Shown here: piece after piece, positions 58,138-64,000 of the stretch
Position numbering within the stretch: position 1 is the first letter of the stretch
How the letters are laid out: each line of letters opens with the position of its first letter
DNA from: Aquimarina sp. RZ0
GTDB lineage: Bacteria > Bacteroidota > Bacteroidia > Flavobacteriales > Flavobacteriaceae
Direction of reading: 5' to 3'
Assembly: GCF_008370685.1 (NCBI RefSeq)
Contig: NZ_VTZU01000002.1
Coordinates: 1 to 64,000 of the forward strand
DNA length: 64,000 bases
The notes under the pieces: generated by a model
The model's input: only the letters and a program-made list of their open reading frames with translations
Database searches by the model: none
What the model was told of the DNA's origin: nothing
Position numbers and translations under genes: made by a program

Positions 58138-58707
58138 ATGGAAGATCACAGAGAAGAAATAGAAAAAACGATAATAGTACTTAAAAGAGGTGGCCTCATT
58201 CTTTATCCTACAGACACCGTTTGGGGATTGGGTTGCGATGCTACAAATCCAGGAGCTATCGAAAAAATATATGCTTTAAAAAAACGAGCAGAAAGTAAGT
58301 CTATGATCTGCCTGGTGAGTGATTTTAAAATGTTACAACAATACGTAGAAGAAGTTCCAGAAGTTGCTTATGATATATTAAAATATGCTACCAAAGCAAC
58401 CACAATTATATACGATCGTCCGTTACGGGTAGCAGAAAACATGATAGCAGGCGATAATACACTAGGAATTAGAGTCGTTAGAGATCCTTTTTGTGGAAAG
58501 TTAATTCGAAAATTTAAGAGACCAATCGTTTCTACCTCTGCAAATATTAGTGGTAATGCAACTCCTGCTAACTTAAAAGAAATCAGTAAGGAGATTTTGG
58601 AAGGCGTAGACTATGTTGTAAATTTGCCCTTACAAAATAAAGGGGCTAAACCATCTTCTATTATCAAAATTGGTGGAGATAGCACAGTAAAAATTATCAG
58701 GAAGTAA
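58138..58707 (+). CDS. L-threonylcarbamoyladenylate synthase (Sua5/YciO/YrdC family)
   Basis: A 189-residue member of the YrdC-fold family that makes threonylcarbamoyl-AMP, the donor for the t6A37 modification of ANN-decoding tRNAs. Visible are LYPTDTVWGLGCDATNPGA, KRAESKSMICLV and the late SANISGNATP motif. It lacks the extra C-terminal Sua5 domain, so it is a TsaC-type short form. YciO-like paralogues are possible. It is followed after eight bases by the CCA-transferase gene, another tRNA enzyme. Confidence 0.9.
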   Translation: MEDHREEIEKTIIVLKRGGLILYPTDTVWGLGCDATNPGAIEKIYALKKRAESKSMICLVSDFKMLQQYVEEVPEVAYDILKYATKATTIIYDRPLRVAENMIAGDNTLGIRVVRDPFCGKLIRKFKRPIVSTSANISGNATPANLKEISKEILEGVDYVVNLPLQNKGAKPSSIIKIGGDSTVKIIRK

Positions 58708-58715
58708 ATTGATTC

Positions 58716-60149
58716 ATGTCGGAAGTAAAAAATTATAAACAAGCATTACAACATTCTATATTTAAAACTATTACTGAGGCAGCTTCAAATCTACAATTAG
58801 ACAGTTATGTAATTGGTGGGTTTGTGAGAGATTTTATGTTACAACGAGGCAATGCCAAAGATATTGACATCGTAGCCGTTGGCAGCGGTATCGAACTCGC
58901 TAAAGAAGTTTCCAGACTCCTACCCAACACTCCAAAGGTACAAATCTTCAAAACCTATGGCACGGCAATGCTTAGGGCAGAAGACATCGAGGTAGAATTT
59001 GTGGGCGCCAGAAAAGAATCGTACCAGGAAAATAGCAGAAATCCTATTGTAGAGAACGGCTCATTGCAAGATGATCAGAATAGACGTGATTTTACTATTA
59101 ATGCCTTGGCGCTAAATCTCTCTAAAGATAATTTTGGAGAATTACTAGACCCTTTTGATGGTATCGAAGATCTTCATTCAAAAATTATCAGAACTCCCCT
59201 GAATCCGGATATAACGTATTCTGATGATCCTCTTAGAATGATGAGAGCGATTCGTTTTGCAACACAGTTAAGATTTGAAATTGAAGAGAAATCGCTACAG
59301 GCAATTACCAAAAATAAAGATCGCATTAAAATAATTACCAAGGAACGGATCGTTGACGAATTACATAAGATAATTGGTAGTCAGAAACCGTCAATTGGTT
59401 TTATTTTATTAGAAAAAACAGGGCTTTTGCCATACATCCTTCCTGAACTTACTGCGCTGAAAGGTATTGATGAGAAAGAAGGACAACGCCATAAAGATAA
59501 TTTTTATCACACGCTGGAGGTAGTTGATAATATCTCAGAAAACACTGATAATATATGGTTACGCTGGGCTGCATTATTGCACGATATAGGAAAAGCACCT
59601 ACGAAGCGTTTTAGCAAAAAAGTAGGCTGGACATTTCATGGGCATGAGTTTGTAGGCTCAAAAATGGTATTTAAATTATTTAAAAGATTGAAAATGCCTT
59701 TGAATGACAAAATGAAGTTTGTTCAGAAAATGGTATTAATGAGCTCACGCCCTATCGTAATTGCTTCAGAAGTTACGGATTCTGCAGTAAGAAGATTGAT
59801 TTTTGATGCTGGCGATTATATTGAAGAGCTGATGACACTTTGCGAAGCAGATATTACAACTAAAAACCCTAAGCGTTTTAAGAAATATCACAATAATTTT
59901 AAGATCGTACGACAAAAAATGGTCGAAGTTGAAGAACGCGATCATATCCGTAATTTTCAACCACCTGTGAGCGGAGAAGAAATTATGAAAACCTTTGACA
60001 TTAGACCTTCGCGCGAAATAGGAATTATAAAAGAAGCCATAAAAGAGGCTATTCTGGAAGGTAAAATCCCCAATGAACATAAAGCTGCATTTGACTTTAT
60101 GATTGACAAAGGGAAAACATTGGGACTCAATGTTACCCTTAAAAATTAA
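58716..60149 (+). CDS. CCA tRNA nucleotidyltransferase with HD domain
   Basis: A 477-residue class II nucleotidyltransferase that adds or repairs the 3' CCA of tRNA, or acts as poly(A) polymerase, which is closely related. The head has YVIGGFVRDFMLQRGNAKDIDIVAVG with the metal-binding D-x-D, then RRDFTINALALNL and DPLRMMRAIRFATQL. A C-terminal HD domain (LLHDIGKAPTKR, near 288) fits the CCA enzymes with phosphohydrolase activity. It lies in an operon with the Sua5 and heme A synthase genes. Confidence 0.92.
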   Translation: MSEVKNYKQALQHSIFKTITEAASNLQLDSYVIGGFVRDFMLQRGNAKDIDIVAVGSGIELAKEVSRLLPNTPKVQIFKTYGTAMLRAEDIEVEFVGARKESYQENSRNPIVENGSLQDDQNRRDFTINALALNLSKDNFGELLDPFDGIEDLHSKIIRTPLNPDITYSDDPLRMMRAIRFATQLRFEIEEKSLQAITKNKDRIKIITKERIVDELHKIIGSQKPSIGFILLEKTGLLPYILPELTALKGIDEKEGQRHKDNFYHTLEVVDNISENTDNIWLRWAALLHDIGKAPTKRFSKKVGWTFHGHEFVGSKMVFKLFKRLKMPLNDKMKFVQKMVLMSSRPIVIASEVTDSAVRRLIFDAGDYIEELMTLCEADITTKNPKRFKKYHNNFKIVRQKMVEVEERDHIRNFQPPVSGEEIMKTFDIRPSREIGIIKEAIKEAILEGKIPNEHKAAFDFMIDKGKTLGLNVTLKN

Positions 60150-60176
60150 AAAAATTGAATTTTTCAATATTATACT

Positions 60177-61193
60177 ATGGAAAAAGATAATAAAAAAGTA
60201 ATATACTGGCTATTAACTGGTTGCTTATTAATTTTTATTATGGTAGTGGTAGGTGGTATCACCAGGCTCACTCACTCGGGATTATCAATTTCTAACTACA
60301 AACTTATTTCCGGAACAATCCCTCCTCTGAATGAAGTAGCTTGGAATGAGGCCTTTGATTTATACAAACAGTACCCAGAGTACCAAAAAATAAACAATCA
60401 ATTCTCATTGGAAGATTTTAAAAATATTTACTTTTGGGAATGGTTACATCGTGTAATTGGAAGATTTATTGGCATTGTTTTTATACTTCCTTTTTTATAT
60501 TTTCTGATCAGAAAACAGCTTACTCAATCCACTATAAAGAAATCAATTACATTAATGCTTTTAGGAGGATTTCAGGGTTTTTTGGGTTGGTTTATGGTAA
60601 AAAGCGGATTGATTGACAGGCCGGATGTTAGCCATTATAGACTGGCAATGCATCTAACAGCTGCTTTTATAACCTTTTCATATACTCTTTGGGTTGCGTT
60701 GGATATAATTTATAAAACTAAAAAAGAGGTCAACAAAAAATTCAGAAACCTGATAAGAGTAGCGTTAGGCATAGTAATACTTCAAATTATTTATGGCGCT
60801 TTTGTGGCTGGATTGGATGCAGGTTTACTACATAATCACTGGCCTTTGATGAATGACGGTGAGCTTATTCATGAATCTGTGTACATAGAGCAATCTCCTT
60901 TCTTAAAAAACTTTATTGAAGGAAAAAGTGGTGTACAGTTTATCCATAGAAATTTAGCATATCTTGTCGTCGGAATTATAATTTTTATCTGGTATCGAAG
61001 TAAAAAAATAGAGATAGATACAACTCAAAAAAAATCCCTTAATATACTATTGGGTCTTGTTTGCGTTCAATTTTTATTAGGCATTTTCACACTACTCTAC
61101 AGAGTACCAATATCATTAGGGATATCACACCAGATAGTTGCTTTTTTCTTGCTAGGGACTATGACTTTTTCATTACATCGTTTTAGTAAATAA
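60177..61193 (+). CDS. ctaA: Heme A synthase (COX15/CtaA)
   Basis: A 338-residue membrane enzyme that oxidises heme O to heme A for cytochrome oxidase. It has about eight membrane helices. Conserved His sites are visible in GGITRLTHSGLS, FWEWLHRVIGRF, MHLTAAF, LLHNHWPLMNDG, FIHRNLAYLV and GISHQIVAFF, covering the usual heme-ligand pairs. It implies an aa3-type oxidase elsewhere in the genome. It is 27 bases after the CCA-transferase gene, third in the operon. Confidence 0.95.
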   Translation: MEKDNKKVIYWLLTGCLLIFIMVVVGGITRLTHSGLSISNYKLISGTIPPLNEVAWNEAFDLYKQYPEYQKINNQFSLEDFKNIYFWEWLHRVIGRFIGIVFILPFLYFLIRKQLTQSTIKKSITLMLLGGFQGFLGWFMVKSGLIDRPDVSHYRLAMHLTAAFITFSYTLWVALDIIYKTKKEVNKKFRNLIRVALGIVILQIIYGAFVAGLDAGLLHNHWPLMNDGELIHESVYIEQSPFLKNFIEGKSGVQFIHRNLAYLVVGIIIFIWYRSKKIEIDTTQKKSLNILLGLVCVQFLLGIFTLLYRVPISLGISHQIVAFFLLGTMTFSLHRFSK

Positions 61194-61207
61194 CAACTCA
61201 TTTGTAG

Positions 61208-61215
61208 TATCTTTG
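61208..61215 (+). promoter_or_regulatory. Probable -7 element before the pRiA4b ORF-3-like gene
   Basis: TATCTTTG at 61208-61215 matches TAnnTTTG, 20 bases before the start codon. No clear TTG at -33; TTTTAG near 61181 is the closest candidate. Confidence 0.4.
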
Positions 61216-61235
61216 CATATTCTAATTAATATACC

Positions 61236-61748
61236 ATGATTTACCGTTTCAGAATTATTCTGGATACAGAAGAAGATGTCTTTAGAGATATTGAAATTGA
61301 GCAAGACGCCACTTTAGAGCAGTTTCATAATGTTATCAACCAATCTTTTGGTTTTGATGGTTTGGAAATGGCCTCCTTTTATATCAGTGATCAGCAATGG
61401 AATCAAGGAGAAGAAATTTCTCTATTTGATATGAGCGATGGCAATCAACCTGTCAGGCTAATGAATGAAACCACATTGATTGATGTAGTCCATGAAGCTT
61501 CGCCCAGATTATTATACATCTATGATTTTTTGAGTATGTGGACTTTCTTGGTAGAACTGGCAGAAATTGCAGAATATGAAAATGGTAGGGAGTATCCTAA
61601 TGTAATGTTTGTACATGGACAATTACCTGAAGTTGCTCCAAATCAAGAGTTTAAAACAGAAGATAACACTAATGAGGATGATAAAGATAATGACTCCTTA
61701 GATCTTGATGATTATGAAGAATTAGGCTTTGATGAAAACTGGAACTAA
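61236..61748 (+). CDS. pRiA4b ORF-3-like protein
   Basis: A 170-residue protein. It begins MIYRFRIILDTEEDVFRDIEIEQDATLEQFHNVI and continues with FYISDQQW, matching the pattern of the plasmid pRiA4b ORF-3-like family (PF07929). The last 35 residues are very acidic (EDNTNEDDKDNDSLDLDD). Family members occur on plasmids, near transposons and in chromosomes, but no function is firmly known. No transposase is nearby. It has its own -7 element and no close partner gene. Confidence 0.75.
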   Translation: MIYRFRIILDTEEDVFRDIEIEQDATLEQFHNVINQSFGFDGLEMASFYISDQQWNQGEEISLFDMSDGNQPVRLMNETTLIDVVHEASPRLLYIYDFLSMWTFLVELAEIAEYENGREYPNVMFVHGQLPEVAPNQEFKTEDNTNEDDKDNDSLDLDDYEELGFDENWN

Positions 61749-61941
61749 TCCTGGTTTTATCGGTATAACTATCTAAATTAATGATGTTTAAAACTTAAAA
61801 GCAATATAAAAATCGATAACTTTAGTTATTATAGTAATCCCTATGTATCTTTTAATGCAAAAAAGCATTTAAGGATGCCTTTATTAGAATTACATATAAA
61901 AGCTTTTGAAAATTTGCTTCCTTATAATTAAAAACTAAAAA

Positions 61942-63000
61942 ATGATCAATCTTTATAGCACACAAATAGAATCATTATCCGTTCATAAAATTGGTAATAA
62001 AAGTAGAAATGAGAATATATTTCTTTCTGATTCTCCTTATATACTGAATGATGAGTTAACAGCGCTCCTGAAAGAATATTTTTTTAAGCCTTTTAGAGAA
62101 AAAGAAGAAAATTACTTCCAATTTGCAAATGAAGTAGATGTAGAATTCAACCCTTTATATAAAATTGTAACAGAAATTTTCAACAACCCTTCTTCTGCTC
62201 ACGAAAAATCAAAAAGAATTGCATCCCTGCTTTATGAGCAATCACAGCATCCACATATTAAAAGTGGAGAAGTATATATTACTTACCTAGAAAATCTTAC
62301 CATTGATAATGAAAAGGTAGCTGCTATTGGGATTTTCAAATCAGAATTAAAATATGATTTTCTTCAATTTGCAGAAAAAGGTTCTGATATAGAATTATTA
62401 CATCAACAAGGAGTCAATCTGAATAAACTAGACAAAGGATGTCTGATTTTTAATCATAAAAAGGAAGAAGGATACAAGGTTTTATCTGTAGATTCTAACC
62501 GATATGATACCAAATACTGGCTGGAGCATTTTTTGGGTGTTGAGGCTTTTGAAGATGAAAACTTTTATACAAAAAAGTATATGAAGTTTTGTCAGGATTT
62601 TGCCAAAGATGTTGTATTGCCGGCAGAAGATAAAAAAGAAGAAGTGATGTTTATGAACAGAGCTGTAAATCACTTTGCCAAAAACGACACATTCGAAGAG
62701 TCTGCTTTTTTAGAAGAAGTAATTGATAATCCAGAACTTATCCCGGAGTTCAAACATTATAAATCAGAAAAAGCGCCTAAATATCATATTGAAGATCTAA
62801 CTGAATTCCCTATTGCTAACACAGCAGTTTCTGCCGCCAGAAAAAAAATAAAAAATACCATTAATCTGGATACAAACATTCAGATTAAAATGGATTTTAT
62901 TAATCCGGAATCTGCAGAAAAATTTGTAGAAAAAGGATGGGATGAAGAAAAACAGATGTATTACTACCTTGTGTATTTTAATAAAGAGCAGAAAGATTAA
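61942..63000 (+). CDS. Nucleoid-associated protein (YejK/NdpA family)
   Basis: A 352-residue soluble protein of the 37-kDa nucleoid-associated family. It opens with IESLSVHKIGNKSRNENIFLSDS, has KRIASLLYEQSQHPHIKSGEVYITYLENL and a mid region KGCLIFNHKKEEGYKVLSVD. The C-terminal half has HFAKNDTFEESAFLEEVIDNPE. Family members bind the bacterial nucleoid; the role is poorly known. Length fits the Bacteroidota form. It stands alone, followed by the CCTCGG repeat region. Confidence 0.85.
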   Translation: MINLYSTQIESLSVHKIGNKSRNENIFLSDSPYILNDELTALLKEYFFKPFREKEENYFQFANEVDVEFNPLYKIVTEIFNNPSSAHEKSKRIASLLYEQSQHPHIKSGEVYITYLENLTIDNEKVAAIGIFKSELKYDFLQFAEKGSDIELLHQQGVNLNKLDKGCLIFNHKKEEGYKVLSVDSNRYDTKYWLEHFLGVEAFEDENFYTKKYMKFCQDFAKDVVLPAEDKKEEVMFMNRAVNHFAKNDTFEESAFLEEVIDNPELIPEFKHYKSEKAPKYHIEDLTEFPIANTAVSAARKKIKNTINLDTNIQIKMDFINPESAEKFVEKGWDEEKQMYYYLVYFNKEQKD

Positions 63001-63054
63001 GAAAATCCGTGAGAAGACATTGATCTGGAAAAGAAAAGTGAATGAAGTAAACTA

Positions 63055-63075
63055 CCTCGGGGCAATCCCACGAGG
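63055..63075. repeat. CCTCGG-type hairpin repeat
   Basis: CCTCGGGG and CCCACGAGG pair with one bulged A around CAAT. The same core reappears just downstream (GCCTCGGAGCATTT near 63112, and the palindrome CTCGATTATCGAG at 63130-63142), and in the long hairpin at 28022-28128. It resembles a dispersed intergenic repeat family. Confidence 0.55.
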
Positions 63076-63142
63076 ACATTTATTAGAAAAAACATTTCGA
63101 TTTCGAGCTAAGCCTCGGAGCATTTAAATCTCGATTATCGAG

Positions 63143-63419
63143 TCAATATATCACCTCGAAAAGTTATAGCCTTCTCTAAGTAAGAATACTACATCAAATT
63201 TTCTGAGACATATTTGAACTATATATTTAATATTGAAATACACAAACATCTCGCAATACACCATTACTTAAAGGGATTGCATTCTAAAATTTTGATACTC
63301 TAAAACCTACTATATTTTCTAATACCTGAAAAAAAACAGAAAAAACGGGTAACATTTATATACTTACAGACACTTACTTATAGATAAGCCCGATATTTAA
63401 ATTATTTAATCAGAAAAAA
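63143..63419. other. Remainder of the gap before the tail-fibre-like gene
   Basis: After the CCTCGG repeats no further gene or structure was recognised. The sequence is AT-rich and presumably carries the promoter of the next gene. Confidence 0.45.
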
Positions 63420-64000
63420 ATGAAAAAAATTAGAGTATTAACCAGTATTATAACACTAGTTTCTTTAGGAGTTTATTCTCAAACAGATACATCAAATTAT
63501 GAAAAACTAAATCTACAATCACCTAGTGGAGTTAGTTTATTTCAAAGCTCTTCTACCAATGGTGTTTGGGCAACAGGAACAATCACAGCAGATCGCTGGG
63601 GGCTTTTTGAAGATGCTTCAAGTTCTAAAGAAAGAATAACAGTGCTTGCTGGTGGTAACGTGGGGATTGGAACAAATAATCCAGATGCTACACTAGCAGT
63701 AAATGGGAACATCCACACTAAAGAAGTAAAAGTAGATCTTAATGGATGGCCCGACTATGTTTTTGAAGATGATTACAAACTACCCACTTTACAGCAAGTA
63801 GAAGATCATATCATAGAAAAAGGACATCTAGAAAACATTCCTTCTGCAGCAGAAGTAACAGAAAATGGTATTCAATTAGGAGAAATGAATGCAAAATTAC
63901 TTCAGAAAATAGAGGAACTGACATTATATATGATCGAACAAAATAAAAAGACGGAAGCACTTAAAATAATAGTTACAGCACAACAGAAAGAAATAGAATC
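63420..64000 (+). CDS. Exported tail-fibre-like protein, cut by the window end
   Basis: Only the first 193 codons are present. The ATG at 63420 opens a signal peptide (MKKIRVLTSIITLVSLGVYS, then Q). A glycine/serine-rich beta region follows with VLAGGNVGIGTNNPDATLAV, the phrase typical of phage-tail-fibre-like repeats in Bacteroidota surface proteins. Next is a part with NGWPDYVFEDDYKLP and LQQVEDHIIEKGHLENIPSA, and then a coiled coil (LGEMNAKLLQKIEELTLYMI) that should form a trimer. Such proteins are common, exported and of unknown role. Confidence 0.85.
   Translation, partial: MKKIRVLTSIITLVSLGVYSQTDTSNYEKLNLQSPSGVSLFQSSSTNGVWATGTITADRWGLFEDASSSKERITVLAGGNVGIGTNNPDATLAVNGNIHTKEVKVDLNGWPDYVFEDDYKLPTLQQVEDHIIEKGHLENIPSAAEVTENGIQLGEMNAKLLQKIEELTLYMIEQNKKTEALKIIVTAQQKEIE

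Noticed and set aside
62942..63127. Plus-strand frame spanning the end of the nucleoid-protein gene and the CCTCGG repeat
   Set aside because: It runs through the end of the real gene in another frame and then through repeat sequence.

Overview
The window is AT-rich chromosomal DNA of a Flavobacteriaceae bacterium (Bacteroidota), most like a marine, polysaccharide-degrading genus such as Aquimarina; the genus is inference. Four proteins end in type IX secretion (T9SS) sorting domains. Promoters fit the Bacteroidota pattern TTG, about 20 bases, TAnnTTTG. Shine-Dalgarno sequences are scarce, and several families are typical of the phylum (OstA-like protein, DUF349, DUF5606, tandem DUF368). No rRNA, tRNA, CRISPR array, phage, or insertion sequence with a transposase was seen.

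Layout. 0.4-3.7 kb: translation block thrS-infC-rpmI-rplT, with infC starting at a rare AUA codon and a folded leader before rplT. 3.8-8.8 kb: small membrane protein, hybrid histidine kinase, secreted SprB-repeat protein. 9-20.5 kb: RNA methyltransferase, CAAX-type protease, bifunctional (p)ppGpp enzyme with an overlapping upstream ORF, Fur-family regulator, purA, PD40 surface protein, OstA-like lipopolysaccharide transport protein, class III aminotransferase. 20.8-28 kb: TPR protein, two DUF368 lipid-carrier transporters, aroE, DUF349 protein, methyltransferase. 28-37.6 kb: an accessory region of secreted enzymes (alpha-amylase with starch-binding modules, beta-helix/ricin protein, subtilase) separated by repeats, with mazG and a nitronate monooxygenase-like gene between. 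37.7-47.8 kb: mostly minus-strand housekeeping genes (mnmA, yidC, pyrG, def, ruvX) and dapD. 47.9-56.9 kb: surface-glycan cluster with six glycosyltransferase-type genes, a Kdo/WaaP-like kinase and a methyltransferase, plus an unknown threefold-repeat lipoprotein. 57-64 kb: second unknown lipoprotein, the operon Sua5-CCA transferase-heme A synthase, a pRiA4b ORF-3-like protein, a YejK-type nucleoid protein, and a tail-fibre-like gene cut by the window end.

How it works together. Most of the window is a conserved flavobacterial core: translation, stringent response, nucleotide synthesis and envelope building (YidC, OstA-like protein, DUF368, glycosyltransferases). The accessory parts are the secreted carbohydrate-active proteins and the glycan cluster. 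The most unusual signals lie outside the genes: a three-copy interspersed repeat around the amylase, a MITE-like long hairpin apparently interrupted by a 39-base perfect palindrome flanked by TA, a LacI-type operator before the amylase, the infC AUA start, and an upstream ORF overlapping the (p)ppGpp synthetase gene. The best protein unknown is the threefold-repeat lipoprotein at 50093-50713.
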